Below are positions 50,951 through 60,986 of a DNA stretch of 64,000 nucleotides, piece by piece. The position numbers and the translations under genes are program-made. The DNA is from Lepidostoma basale (Eukaryota > Arthropoda > Insecta > Trichoptera > Lepidostomatidae). A model generated the notes under the pieces. That model had not been told where the DNA came from. It saw nothing but the letters and a program-made list of their open reading frames with translations, and did not search any database. Where the stretch lies: positions 434,001 to 498,000 of the forward strand of contig JAHDVF020000508.1 in NCBI GenBank assembly GCA_022606425.2, written 5' to 3'. Every line of letters begins with the position of its first letter. The first letter of the stretch is position 1.

Positions 50951-50989
50951 TGTTGTTGAAATTAGAATTTTATTTATGCATATATTTAT

Positions 50990-51185
50990 TTATTTTTAAT
51001 TAAAACACTGTTTTTCTCCACTTTTGAGTTTATTTTTCTCGACATGTTTCGAAGGCTTACACCTTCATCATCGGGAGAACGTTCTCCCGACGAAACATGT
51101 CGAGAAAAATTAACTCAAAAGTGGAAAAAAACAGTGTTTTAATTCATCAAAATTGGTCATTATGAAATTCCACCCTTAAGTTTAT
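50990..51185. repeat. HR-C fold-back repeat
   Basis: AATTAAAACACTGTTTTTCT to its complement. The central TCGGGAGAACGTTCTCCCGA is a perfect 20-base palindrome, so the two ribozyme-like units lie head to head. Confidence 0.75.
51036..51080 (-). ncRNA. Hammerhead-ribozyme-like motif (HR-C)
   Basis: Reverse strand: stem I TTCTC/GAGAA (5 bp). Core CCGATGA-T (U4 replaced by C). Stem II GAAGG/CCTTC with loop TGTAAG. GAA, stem III ACA/TGT loopless, C. All stems are perfect; a single core substitution at a normally essential position makes activity doubtful. Confidence 0.5.
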
Positions 51186-51221
51186 CTAAAAAAAACTATA
51201 TTTATTGTTAAATCGGTTAAT

Positions 51222-51410
51222 CGGGTGGTGGTCTAGGGGATATAACGCTTGGCTTCTGATCCAGGGGGCTTGGGTTCGAGCCTGGACACGACCAGATTCC
51301 TTCTTCATAATAATGAGCTATTTTCTGCTCATATTGAAGATTGTAAAATAAATTCTACTATCATTGATTGAAATCTTTGGTATTAGTCTTTTTTTTTTAA
51401 TTATACTATT
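51222..51410 (+). mobile_element. SINE S2
   Basis: tRNA-like head GGTGGTGGTCTAGGGGATAT...GCTTCTGATCCAGGGGGCTT...GGGTTCGAGCCTGGACACGA, then CCAGATTCCTTCTTCATAAT, TTTTCTGCTCATATTGAAGA and a T-rich end. The head fits an eight-base CAGG-stem tRNA, probably Gln/Arg-like; the anticodon is uncertain. 51410-51885 shows nothing else. Confidence 0.8.
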
Positions 51411-51887
51411 TTGTCGTTGAGTAGTAAAAAAATACTGTAATATATTTCGGCTCAATATTTTGCGGAATGCGTATCAATCAAGTGCCCTTTTTGCTCTTAA
51501 GTAATTTTCAATATTGTTTTTAAGGGGCGTTTCCCGCCTTCTGTTATACTCGTAACTCTAGCACCAGCGTCCTATTAACATGCCAGCAAGGAGTTAAAAT
51601 TAATATTAAATTAGTCCTGTACGGACGCCTAAATTCCAAGGTGGATTTAGCCGAAATGATTCATCCACTTAATGTTCGCATTCTTTAGATTTTTTACACC
51701 AAGGTTGAATTGAAAAGGACGAAAAGATCTCGGGTCATTTTATTAAAGATATTTTACTCTTCTCTTATTTTTAAATATCTTTAAATCAAATATTTATCAG
51801 AGAAGTTTCTGGCCAAAAACCGCATACTTTTCTGTGCGTTTGTCGATTTGCAAAAAGCATATGATTACAAATTTAATTGTATCTCAA

Positions 51888-52062
51888 TAGAGACGAAGAC
51901 GCAAACTGGAAACTGAATATGGATGATCAAGGTGTTTACAGGACTTATGACCTGTCATTGGTTGGGTTAAGCGCACGCTTTATGTAATTACAACATTCCC
52001 CATTCCACCTTTGTTATTATGATCATGCATGACAAATTTTTGGAAGATGTATATATACTTCA
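51888..52062 (+). repeat. R1 repeat
   Basis: CAATAGAGACGAAGACGCAA, GAAACTGAATATGGATGATC, GGTTAAGCGCACGCTTTATG, ATTCCCCATTCCACCTTTG, TTTTTGGAAGATGTATATAT. Confidence 0.65.
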
Positions 52063-52564
52063 AATCCATATCTATCTTCACGTGTCAGTTTTAATTGTCC
52101 ATCTATGTAGATTTGGTTGCACTTGTGAATCTTTTCAAGATTAACTTATACAACCGACCCACTAACGCCATCTATGGAGAATGATTTTCAGCATTTAGCA
52201 AACTACCTTATTAACACAATGCGAAGGCTGTAGCCTATAAACGTATTGTTAGAAGCCGCCAGGAGTATTATTCCATTCTATATGCCAAAGACTTGACCAG
52301 AATAATTACAAATATTTTGTGAATGTTGTGAACACAAAACACAAAATATTTTGTGAACACAAAATATTTGCATATGATTACGTTAATAGAGAAAAGTTAA
52401 TCGGCAACGTGACGAGTCGAAGAAATCGTGCGCGCATGATACGATGTATGAATGTTGAGAAAGCTAGAGAAGTATGTCAGGAAAGATAAGTGTGGTAGTC
52501 CATTCTATTTTTTTTTAAATTGAATGTGTGCACAAAGTGAGTGGTTTATATGAAAAAAAAATAT
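52063..52564. other. Spacer with KDESR scrap
   Basis: 52400-52510 (CAACGTGACGAGTCGAAGAA, TGTATGAATGTTGAGAAAGC, GTATGTCAGGAAAGATAAGT) is a KDESR fragment. The rest is unassigned. Confidence 0.5.
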
Positions 52565-52819
52565 TTTTCTTCGAGTGCCATGTCAGGTCCCCTGACGTCG
52601 GCTATTACCCTGGCGTAGGCCTCATTGTCCTGTGCTAGATGGAACAACTCCCCCACCCCCCGAGCTCTGAGCTATTACTTGTATTCTTGAGCCAGGACAT
52701 CTCCTGCTATGCATCGCCCAACAGCCATGCATCGTTGGGCGACATATTCTCCAGCCAGGACATCTAAAATACAAGAACACCATTGTGCACTTTCATCTCA
52801 GCTATTTGTGTTCTATATT
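52565..52819 (-). mobile_element. SWLRN-LINE and KDESR scraps
   Basis: 52565-52720 is the reverse of a SWLRN end (CATGTCAGGTCCCCTGACGT, AGCCAGGACATCTCCTGC). 52768-52805 (AAGAACACCATTGTGCACTT) is the reverse of VHNGVLL. Confidence 0.65.
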
Positions 52820-53300
52820 AATTATAACCCAGGGCATTTCTTTTCGGAATGCTCGGAACCAATTCTTTACAGCTTCGAAGAGATGGGCATCTCATAACCT
52901 ATTTCTTTAAATTAATCAGGGGATATTTCGAGAACTCGGCCGTACTGGAGGATGTTGATCTTTTTGTCCTCGATAGATATCTCCGGCAGCGACAGCACAG
53001 ATTGTTTTACCTACCGGCCGCCAGAACCCATCTGCCTCTGGTGACACCGGTGGGAAGAGCAATTAATCTGTTGAACGCGGTCTCCTCGGAGTTCGACGTC
53101 TTTCATGTTAGTGAAAGTACGTTCAGGGGACAGATACTCTTGACTTTGTAAAGTATCTTGTCTTCCTAATGTCGAACCATCACTAATGCGTTCCTGGTAT
53201 TATGTTGTATGTGTATAATATCTTACCTGTACTCAAATAGATGCCATTTATGCTATTTGTAATGTATTTTGAGTAAATAAACTAATTTGATTTGATTTGA
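52820..53300 (+). mobile_element. VGRAI-LINE 3' end with 29-bp TSD
   Basis: ECSEPILYSF / LGTNSLQLRRDGHLITYFFK, LIRGYFENSAVLEDVDLF, LRQRQHRLFYLPAARTHLPL, VTPVGRAINLLNAVSSEFDV, FHVSESTFRGQILLTL, stop, AATAAACTAATTTGATTTGA tail. The 29 bases 52791-52819 are repeated at 53301-53329. The best-preserved VGRAI copy: about 100 uninterrupted codons. Confidence 0.9.
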
Positions 53301-53329
53301 TTTCATCTCAGCTATTTGTGTTCTATATT

Positions 53330-53616
53330 GTGTTGTAGTAGTTTATTTTAATTATTTATATTCGGCGGGCCGGAGAGGTTAAGATATTTATTGGGATGCT
53401 GGAGATGCCGAGATAGGGGGCGCTATTCGGATAGTCGATTAGACGGGCCGATCCGGCCGGTAGATAAGGGGACCCAGATTAATAAAAATCGATTTAGACT
53501 TTTATTTGGGGCCACTTGCCCATTAGTGCACACCTACTGGGAACCACACTCTAACGCCCGGGCCACAATCGCCCTCCAACGATAAGAATCTTTTATAGAT
53601 TCTATAGGCCTTATCA
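53330..53616. other. GC-rich patch, unassigned
   Basis: CGGCGGGCCGGAGAGGTTAA, GGGCCGATCCGGCCGGTAGA. No coding frame recognised. Confidence 0.25.
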
Positions 53617-53675
53617 CATGAAGGGTCCGTTCATTTCAGGGAGATTGTGTGCAATAGTGTGAGTGACAGTGCGTT
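53617..53675 (+). repeat. R4 repeat
   Basis: CATGAAGGGTCCGTTCATTT, CAGGGAGATTGTGTGCAATA, GTGTGAGTGACAGTGCGTTC; partner at 30123-30190. Confidence 0.5.
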
Positions 53676-53679
53676 CACT

Positions 53680-54125
53680 TCTTCTTCTTCTTCTTCAAGT
53701 GCTCTCTCGGGTCCCCCCAACGTTGACGATCACCTCGGCGAACCTGTCCCAGTCCTGCGCCGCTCGGAACAGCTCCTCCACACTTCGGATGCCGGTCCAC
53801 TTCCTCACGTTTCGCAGCCAGGACATTTGTCTCCTACCGGGCCCTCGGCGTCCCTCAACATTCCCCTCCAATATCAGTTGGAGAAGATGGTACATTTCCC
53901 CACGCAGTATATGACCCAGATGTGAGATTTTCCGAACCTTGATAGTTGATAACAATTCCCTGTCAACTCTAGCTTGCCTCAGGACTTCGGTATTGGTAAC
54001 CATGTCTGTCCATGGAATTCTGAGCATTCGGCGATAGAGCCACATTTCAAATGCTTCCAGTCTGTTCATTGAGTTGACTTTCTAGGTCCACGTTTCACAT
54101 CCATACAATAAAACAGACTACACAT
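53680..54125 (-). mobile_element. SWLRN-LINE, best-preserved copy
   Basis: The reverse strand is open for about 124 codons: MNRLEAFEMWLYRRMLRIPW, TDMVTNTEVLRQARVDREL, TIKVRKISHLGHILRGEMYH, LEGNVEGRRGPGRRQMSWLR, ELFRAAQDWDRFAEVIVNVG, then (GAA)n. Upstream of MNRLEAF a stop and SLFYCMDVKRG-like sequence (reverse of CCATACAATAAAACAGACT). Confidence 0.88.
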
Positions 54126-54284
54126 AGCATTTGATCATTCTCTGGCGGAGTTTCAAGTTTATGAATAGAAAAATATTTTAAAAAAACATGTGAATAATAT
54201 TTTATATTCAAACATTGAAAGAAAACCAATGTGGTATATTTTAATAAAAATTCTGTCAGCCTCAGTTGTAATCACAAAATACAT

Positions 54285-54945
54285 TATTCTTCTTCCACTT
54301 CCTCACCCTATTCCCGTTTCACTCCTGGACAAAGGCCTCCTCCATTCGCTTCCATGTCACTCTGTCCTGTGCAGACTGCATCCAGGTTATTTCGACGTGA
54401 ATGTTCAGAGCATCCTCCCACCGTAGTTGCGGTCGCCCTGCACTTCTCTTCGCCGTCCACGGTCTCCAAGTCAACAGTCTTCTTGTCCACTTTTCGTCTG
54501 GGTTTCTGGCTACGTGACCTGTCCATTGCTATTTTAGAGTCGCCCCCTGGTGGATGATGACAGTCACTTTTGTTTTTTCTCTCACCGTATCGTTTCTGAC
54601 TCTGTCTCTTAGGCTTATTCCTAACATGGCTCTTTGGGTCACTCGTAGTTTGTCGGCACTTTGTTTGGACAATGTAACAGTTTCAAGACCATAAGTACCA
54701 ACTGGCAGAACGCAGGCCTCATAGACTTTCCGTTTCAGATTGATCGATATTTTCCGGTCTTTAACGATGTAACTCAAAAAGCTTCCGAAAGCTGCCCAGC
54801 TTAGTCTAATTCTTATTTTTAGCTCTGCGATTTGGTTATCTTGGCCCAATCGAATATTGTGTCCCAGGTATGTATATTCTTGGACATTCTCAATTCTGTT
54901 GCCGTCCACATTAATTTCAAGCCTTTCCGTGCCCATTCAGACAAC
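54285..54945 (-). mobile_element. RTE-like LINE 3' region
   Basis: Reverse: MGTERLEINVDGNRIENVQE, YTYLGHNIRLGQDNQIAELK, LKRKVYEACVLPVGTYGLET, ADKLRVTQRAMLGISLRDRV, NDTVREKTKVTV. Frameshift, then SAGRPQLRWEDALN and MQSAQDRVTWKRMEEAFVQE. YTYLG..I and VLP..TYG.ET are the standard RT C-terminal marks of RTE-like LINEs. Upstream frame YRTRVGRK- at 54940-54980 is only partial. Confidence 0.87.
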
Positions 54946-55409
54946 TATTTTCTTCCTACTCTGGTTCTATGTATCACCTTATTGTTGGTGACCAAATCAG
55001 AAATTTTAATAAATAAGTAATGTTTTCCATTGTGAAGCGGGCCTAAGAGCACCGGTCGCCTCCTTTTCACCTCAGTAACAATAAATATTTTGATAAAGGT
55101 CTCGTCTCCTGGCGCTAGAGCCATGCCTGGTCCATTGTACGCCGTCCCCGTACATTGTTTACCTCATTTCGTTTGTATTAGATTTTTAGTGTTTTCCATA
55201 ATCCAATGACTTCATCCACCCGAATGCGATATTTCGAACGAACAATACAAAACAAACCTGTGACGTCTATACGCTAGAATAGGTGGTACTTTAAAAAAAA
55301 GATCATTTGAATTTATGCGTTCCAGCTACCCCATTGCGTACATAATATTATTATTATTTTATTAAATAAAATAAGAATACACTTGTAGTATTTGTATCTA
55401 AACCACTTT
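54946..55409. other. Unassigned spacer
   Basis: No LINE or HR unit recognised. Moderately complex 55020-55160. Confidence 0.35.
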
Positions 55410-55670
55410 ATTTGATGCCGGTGGGGAGAGCAATCAAACTGCTGAACATGATCGCTTCGGAGATCGACGCCTTTATATTCGTGAAAGTACGTTCAGAAGA
55501 CAAATACTCTTGACTTTGGAGAGTATCTTGTATTCCTAATGTCGAACCATCTTTCATGCGTTCCTGGTATTATATATTTATTATATTTTACCTGTTCTCA
55601 ATAGATGTCTTAAACTGTAAAAATTGTTTGGAATATATTTTGAGATAATAAACTGATTTGATTTGATTTG
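55410..55670 (+). mobile_element. VGRAI-LINE 3' end
   Basis: TTTGATGCCGGTGGGGAGAG (MPVGRA), ATCGCTTCGGAGATCGACGC, stop, conserved 3' UTR, TTTGATTTGATTTGAA tail. It starts exactly after GTATCTAAACCACTTTATT, part of an HR-G flank. Confidence 0.8.
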
Positions 55671-55815
55671 AACCGATGTTAGCATCATCAGGTGTTACAA
55701 TAAACTACACAGTTGATGTTTATTGTAACACCTGATGATGCCAGCAGCTTGGTAGCAACACTCTCAGTGAATAAAAAGAAATTATGATATTATAACAATG
55801 TTTTAAATTTTAACA
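55668..55815. repeat. HR-A repeat pair, decayed
   Basis: ATGTTAGCATCATCAGGTGT and ACACCTGATGATGCCAGCAG face each other around TACACAGTTGATGTTTATTG. Confidence 0.6.
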
Positions 55816-55817
55816 GT

Positions 55818-56050
55818 AACCACTTTATTTGGTAACATTAACCGATTTCGCTTCAGCCGGAGCTTCATCAGGGTGAGAACGTAAATTAAATATAAAATCA
55901 GAGAACAACATATAAAGAAATATTTATTTTATAAATATTTCTTCATATTTATGTTGTTCTCTGATTTTATATTAAGTTTACCCTCTCACCCTGACGAAGA
56001 TCCAGCTGGAGCGAAACCGGTTGGTGTTACCAAATAAAGTGGTTTAGATA
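55818..56050. repeat. HR-G fold-back repeat
   Basis: About 230 bases. CCACTTTATTTGGTAACATT / AATGTTACC-like complement at the ends, two hammerhead-like units (minus 55836-55876; plus 55987-56026), and a near-perfect inner stem AATCAGAGAACAACATA / TATGTTGTTCTCTGATT. Units are head to head. Confidence 0.75.
55987..56026 (+). ncRNA. Hammerhead-ribozyme-like motif (HR-G)
   Basis: Stem I CACC/GGTG. Core CTGACGA (55991-55997), extra A. Stem II GATCC/GGAGC with one A-G mismatch, loop AGCT. GAA, stem III ACC/GGT loopless, T56022. The mirrored minus unit has CTGATGA, GCTCC/GAAGC and ATC/GGT. The mismatch lies where 61222-61261 pairs C-G. Confidence 0.55.
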
Positions 56051-56187
56051 CAAATACTTTAAGTGTATTATAATTTTATTTAACAATGTTACACCACAAA
56101 TTAATTGATTCATACGAAAGTTTATTATTTTATTTATTGTTTCTTCAACAATGATGTAAAACTCCGTATTCAATAATTAATAAAACA

Positions 56188-56480
56188 AACCATCATGCCG
56201 TTTCTCCGCAGGGGTAAGCAGAGAAAATTGTCCGCCACACTACTCTATCCTGACACACCTCTCAAGCTTCCTCCACATTCATCCAACAAGTCATACACGT
56301 ACGTCGATTCTTCCGACTTCTAATATGACCAACCTTTAAAATTTGATTAATTTGGTCATGCCATGTTTTCCTCGATCTACCTCGACTCCGTACTCCATTT
56401 ACGTCATTAACGTATACTTTCTTAACCATTAATTCTCCATCCATGCTCTCCATAAGTCCGAACCAACGCAGCGATATTTG
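56188..56480 (-). mobile_element. KDESR-LINE (subfamily d) 3' fragment
   Basis: Reverse: ESMDGELMVKKVYVNDVNG, VRSRGRSRKTWHDQINQIL, RKNRRTCMTCWMNVEEA; 3' end GCGGAGAAACGGCATGATGG with a GTTTGTTTTATT tail. Confidence 0.83.
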
Positions 56481-56534
56481 AAGTTATCTACTGTCTACAA
56501 GTTTTTTTTATTTTTATATAAACTTAATGTGTTA

Positions 56535-57105
56535 AATTTCTTCTTCTCTGGTTTCAATCCTGGGATTGGTTTGCAGCAATTTCCTCCATTATTCTCTTCC
56601 ATTTTTCCCTGTCTTGTGCAGCTCTTTTGAAATCTGCATATGATGAGCAGCGTACGTCCACCAACAGGTCCTCCAGGTACTCTCGGCGTGGGCGTCCCCT
56701 AGAGTTTGTCCCCTCGATCATACCCTCCATTATGGCATGCAAGAGACCTTCTTGACGTATTACATAGCCGATCCATCTTGCACGCCTTTCGGACAAGGTC
56801 CTGAGCAGGTGCCTTCCTCCTTCGATTCCTTGAAGAACTTCCTCATTCGTGATGTGGTCTCTCCAGGAAATTCCTAGTAGTATTCTATAGGACTACATCT
56901 CAAAAGCCTCTAGTCTCCGCTTATCATATTATAGGCACCATGTCTCGCAGCCGTACATCAAGACACTCCATACATAGGTCTTGATGAGGAGTATTCTCAG
57001 TTTTAGGTCTATATTATTTGACTCTATTATTTTCGACCTTTTATTAAATGCAAGCCTAGCCTGATGTATACGGCTGTCAATTTGGCTGTGTAATTTGGCT
57101 GTGTT
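56535..57105 (-). mobile_element. IEEIAANQ-LINE 3' region
   Basis: Reverse: MSERRARWIGYVIRQEGLLH, EGTNSRGRPRREYLEDLLVD, AQDREKWKRIMEEIAANQSQ and upstream EEVLQGIEGGRHLL-like plus TYVWSVLMYGCETWCL-like sequence near 56930-57000. Tail GAAGAAG. Confidence 0.83.
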
Positions 57106-57109
57106 AAAT

Positions 57110-57360
57110 TTACCATTGTGGAATTACATAATGACGATTAAAACACTGTTTCCACTTTTGGGTTTATTTTCCTCGGCATGTTTCGAAGGCTTTACACCTT
57201 CATCATCGGGAGAACGAAATATACTCAAAATTAGAAAAAGCAGTGTTTTAATTTATTAAAAATTCTTGGAATTTTATTACGTTTTATTCGAATGATATGA
57301 CAGGCGAAACATGTCTTTCATATAAAATATAATAAAACATCTAGTAAACACACGTTCGAA
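57110..57360. repeat. HR-C and HR-B copies
   Basis: HR-C: GTTCTCCCGATGATGAAGGT reversed, with GAAACATGCCGAGG (stem I C-to-T changes). HR-B 57270-57350: GACAGGCGAAACATGTCTTT, AAAATATAATAAAACATCTA. Confidence 0.65.
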
Positions 57361-57364
57361 TTAA

Positions 57365-58240
57365 TTACTATTATTTTGTTGATTAGCTATTTACATCATT
57401 ACAACGCGAGCCAAATCAATGTAACTAACTAACTAACTAACCATCACGCCGTCTCCCCGAAGGGGTAGGCAGAAAGAATGGACTGCCACACCTTTCTTTC
57501 CTGACATATTTCTCTCGCTTCCTCAACATTCATACATCGTGTCATGCACGCGCGTCGATTTATCTGACTCCTCACATGGCCGACATTCAATAATTGATTT
57601 ATTTGATCGTGCCACGTTTTCCTTGGTCTTCCTCTATTTCTGGTACCATTTACATCATTAACGTATAATTTTTTTACCATTCTTTCTTCATTCATTCTTT
57701 CCATATGTCCAAACCATCTTAATGATCCTTTCATTATTTTGTTCATGACACCATCATTCGCACCGCATTCACTTCTTATATTTTCATTCGACACTCTATC
57801 ATACACAGAATATCCACACATTCGTCTAAGAGATCTCATTTCTACTGCATTTATTCTACTTTCATCCTTTGCCAGTTCCATGCTTCGCTTCCATACATAA
57901 GGGTCGGTAGAAGAACACCATTGTGCACTGCCATTCTAGCTTTTTTGGATAGGTTTTTGTTTGCGATGACAACTTTAAGTGCACCATTCACTTTGTTGCC
58001 TGCCCCAACCCTTCTTTCAATATCCCTCTCCACTCTCCCATCTCTTCCAAATCAATGTAAAGGGTATAAGAACTATATTGATTTTCATGACATGTGATAG
58101 GTAGCTAATCTATTGCCATTTTAATGCCACGTGATTCCTACACCAGGCCAAAGACAGTGTGACAATCAAACTGTCATCGCCGGGAATCAAACCCGGGTCC
58201 TTTGGTATGGCAGTCATGGCTGTTGCCACTCTGCCACGAA
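57365..58240 (-). mobile_element. SINE S1 split by KDESR-LINE
   Basis: 3' end at 57372-57424 (TTACATCATTACAACGCGAG). The rest at 58047-58240 with TGACATGTGATAGGTAGCTA, CCAAAGACAGTGTGACAATC, and the B-box complement GGGAATCAAACCCGGG. Interrupted by the LINE at 57425-58046. Confidence 0.83.
57425..58046 (-). mobile_element. KDESR-LINE (subfamily b), best-preserved, 14-bp TSD
   Basis: Reverse: MERDIERRVGAGNKVNGALK, VVIANKNLSKKARMAVHNGV, LLPTLMYGSEAWNWQ. A 4-base deletion in the KK codons (about 57868) shifts the frame. It is then open for 145 codons: KDESRINAVEMRSLRRMCGY to SAYPFGETA and stop, with a GTTA tail. Direct repeat CCAAATCAATGTAA at 57411-57424 and 58047-58060. One frameshift separates it from an intact C terminus. 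Confidence 0.92.
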
Positions 58241-58329
58241 GTTTAAATATGCTTTATTTAAAATGTCGATCGCTAAAGCTAATTCATTGCTTTCCTATTG
58301 ACAGTACAAAGAATAAAAAAATAGTACAC

Positions 58330-58445
58330 AATGTAAGAATGTTAAGGAATCGAGAGAAGTATGTCAGAAAATAACAATATGGCTGTCGATTATTTCTGCG
58401 TACCCCTGCCAGGAGACGGCGTGATGGTTAGTTTGTTTGTTATGT
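58330..58445 (+). mobile_element. KDESR-LINE tail scrap
   Basis: AATGTTAAGGAATCGAGAGA, AGTATGTCAGAAAATAACAA, then the ACCCCTGCCAGGAGACGGCG end. Confidence 0.65.
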
Positions 58446-58479
58446 TATATGAAAAAATATAGATTTTAAACTGTTAATG

Positions 58480-58690
58480 AATAAACTTTGGTTTTTGTAT
58501 CACAATTGTATTTTATTTTACTTTTGGAACTTCAAAATTATATCAAAGAAATTATTCCAATTGATATAGGAACAAATACACATAAAGATTCGAAAAATCA
58601 CGAAAATTAGACATTTGATATATTATTGTAACACCTGATGATGTCAACATAGGTTGTTTCGGCCAAAACAATGGACTATTTAAAAAAATA
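58480..58690. repeat. HR-A repeat, decayed
   Basis: GTAACACCTGATGATGTCAA CATAGGTTG at 58628-58655 then jumps to TTTCGGCCAAAACAATGG, deleting GAAA and stem III. The left inverted arm is TTTGTATCACAATTG. Confidence 0.6.
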
Positions 58691-59180
58691 ATATTCATAA
58701 TAAAATATTATATTTATCAGTAGATGTAATTCACGAACGGGTCGAATTTATTTCGAAATTAACCAGTGGCGTTCATTGAACTTTTGAGAATGCGCCAGAA
58801 TATTCTAATAAAAAAATACATTTAAATTGCACCCTAAAAATAAAACCGCAATCAATTGCCTATTTCAGTGGGTATTTTCGCGAAATATTTTCCGCCAAAT
58901 ACATTTTCGTTTATGCCAATTTTGGGGTGCACACAGAAACCATTACAATGTGGCAGACATTTTTATAGCGGCGCCCCCATCTGAGATGACGATTAATAAG
59001 TCTGGACTGGTGCCGCGGGCGGGACATTTCATGCCATATTTGATACATAGAGAACAAATATAACGTAAAAATAGAACATATTTTATTTTATATTAAGGGA
59101 TGCTATTCAAAAATTAATTAAAAATACAGTGAAAAAATCAACAAAAAAATTACAGCCTGGTTTAATATCAATAAAGGTGT
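58691..59180. other. Unassigned spacer
   Basis: A GC-rich patch at 58960-59040 (GGTGCCGCGGGCGGGAC) within a 78-codon frame. No known protein. Confidence 0.3.
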
Positions 59181-60145
59181 CAAAGACAGGCGAAACATGT
59201 CATTTTATTTTTTTACATTCGTATCAATTAGAAACGAAGTTTTCTAGAATTTTTATTAAATATTATGTGAATAACATGTTTCGCCTGTCTAAGTCATTAT
59301 CAAATGATATAAACATATGAAATGATAAAACATATAATAATGCAAAACCTGTAATTTACATAAAATATAATAAAACTACTAGAAAACAGACGTTTTCATT
59401 CGTATTAATTAGAAATGGAAACGTCTGTTTTCTAGAAGTTATATAATATTTTTTGTGAATGACATGTTTCGCCTGTCTAAGCGATTATTAAATGATATAA
59501 ACATTTAAAAATAGTTATTGGTAACAAGAATTTATCAATGAAAGCGAAAACGGCCGCTCACAATGGAATTCTGGTCCCAACCCTAATGTATGGAAGCGAA
59601 GCATGGAACTGGCAGAAGAAGGATGAGAGTAGAATAAATGCGGTAGAGATGAGGTCCCTAAGACGTATGTGTGGTAGAACGATATACGACAGAATCTCAA
59701 ATGCTGATATAAGAGAGGAATGTAGAGCGGAAGAAGGTATTATGAACAAAATTATGAAAGGATCGCTGCGTTGGTTCGGACATATGGAACGCATGGATGG
59801 AGAAAGAATGGTTAAGAAAGTATACGTTAATGATGTAAATGAGGTACGAAGTCGAGGCAGACCGAGGAAAACATGGCATGACCAAATTAATCAAATTTTA
59901 AAGGTTGGTCATGTTAGTTAGAAATCGGAGGAATCGACGTGCGTGTATGACTCGTTGTATGAATGTGGAGGAAGTTAGAGAGGTTTGCCAGGATAGAGTA
60001 GTGTGGCGGTCCATTCTCTATGCCTACCCCTGCGGGGAAACGGCGTGATGGTTTTTTTTTTTTTTTATAAACATTTGGAATCATAATTACAATGCGAAAC
60101 ATATTGGCAAACCATGCCATTCACATACAATATAATAAAACTTAT
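59180..60145. repeat. HR-B repeat array split by LINE
   Basis: At least three HR-B units: 59180-59330 (GACAGGCGAAACATGTCATT / AACATGTTTCGCCTGTC), 59340-59410 and 59420-59505, then 60077-60145 after the KDESR insertion. Central words GATATAAACAT and AAATGATATAAAC repeat. Confidence 0.7.
59507..60065 (+). mobile_element. KDESR-LINE (subfamily d), 11-bp TSD, poly-T tail
   Basis: IVIGNKNLSMKAKTAAHNGI, LVPTLMYGSEAWNWQKKDES, MCGRTIYDRISNADIREECR, RWFGHMERMDGERMV, GRPRKTWHDQINQILKVGHV. A one-base insertion near 59918 follows, then RRACMTRCMN and the YAYPCGETA end. Direct repeat TATAAACATTT at 59496-59506 and 60066-60076. The tail is a T run rather than TTAG. Confidence 0.92.
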
Positions 60146-60552
60146 ATTCTTATTAAAATTCTGATATGTCAAATAAGTTAACCGATTAAAGTGTATTATT
60201 TAAAATATCTTAAAACCCGAAACCTTGCCTTAGTAGCATTATAGTTATTTGACTTGACTGTGCGTTGCTTTTGAATTTGTATGTAGATTGTCAGGCCATG
60301 GAGTGTTGTATGGAGTGAGTGTATGGTATGAGGTTGTTGTAGGTGGGTAGTGGAGTGGGGACAATTGAGCGAGAAGGAGTAAGGAATGATGCCGACAAAC
60401 AGACCTCACGCGTTTTGGGACAGGCATAAACAAGAACACTAACTCCATATTACAACAGAAGCTTCAATAGAATAAGCATTTTTTATTTGATTGAGAACCC
60501 TTGTATAGTAAAACTGTAAGTAAAACGTATAATAAAAATGTATAGTATAAAA
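60146..60552. other. Unassigned spacer
   Basis: A GT-rich minus-strand frame at 60245-60448 with TPYNTPWPDNLHTN is probably noncoding. Nothing recognised. Confidence 0.35.
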
Positions 60553-60986
60553 CAAAAAAACAAAAAACAAAACCATCACGCCGTTTCCCCGCAGGGGTAG
60601 GCAGAGAGAATGGACCGCCACACTACTCTATCCTGGCACACCTCTCTAGCTTCCTCCACATTCATACATCGAGTCATACACGCACGTCGATTCTTCCGGC
60701 TTCTGACATGACCAACTTTTAATATTTGATTAATTTGGTCATGCCATGTTTCCTCGGTCTACCTCGACTCCTTACTCCATTTACATTGTTAACGTATACT
60801 TTTTTAACCATTCTTTCTTCACCCATGCGCTCCATATGTCCGAACCAACGCAGCGAACCTTTCATAATTTTGTTCATAATACCTTCTTTCGCTCTACACT
60901 CCTTCCTAATATCAGCATTTGAGATTCTGTCGTACATCGTTCTACCACACACACGTCTTAGGGACCTCATCTCTACCGCATATATA
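60553..60986 (-). mobile_element. KDESR-LINE (subfamily d), 12-bp TSD
   Basis: Reverse: VEMRSLRRVCGRTMYDRIS, NADIRKECRAKEGIMNKIMK, RWFGHMERMGEERMVKKVYV, VRSRGRPRKHG (1-base deletion), RACMTRCMNVEEAREVCQ; tail of GTTTTGTTTTTTG type. Direct repeat TATAGTATAAAA at 60541-60552 and 60987-60998. Confidence 0.9.
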
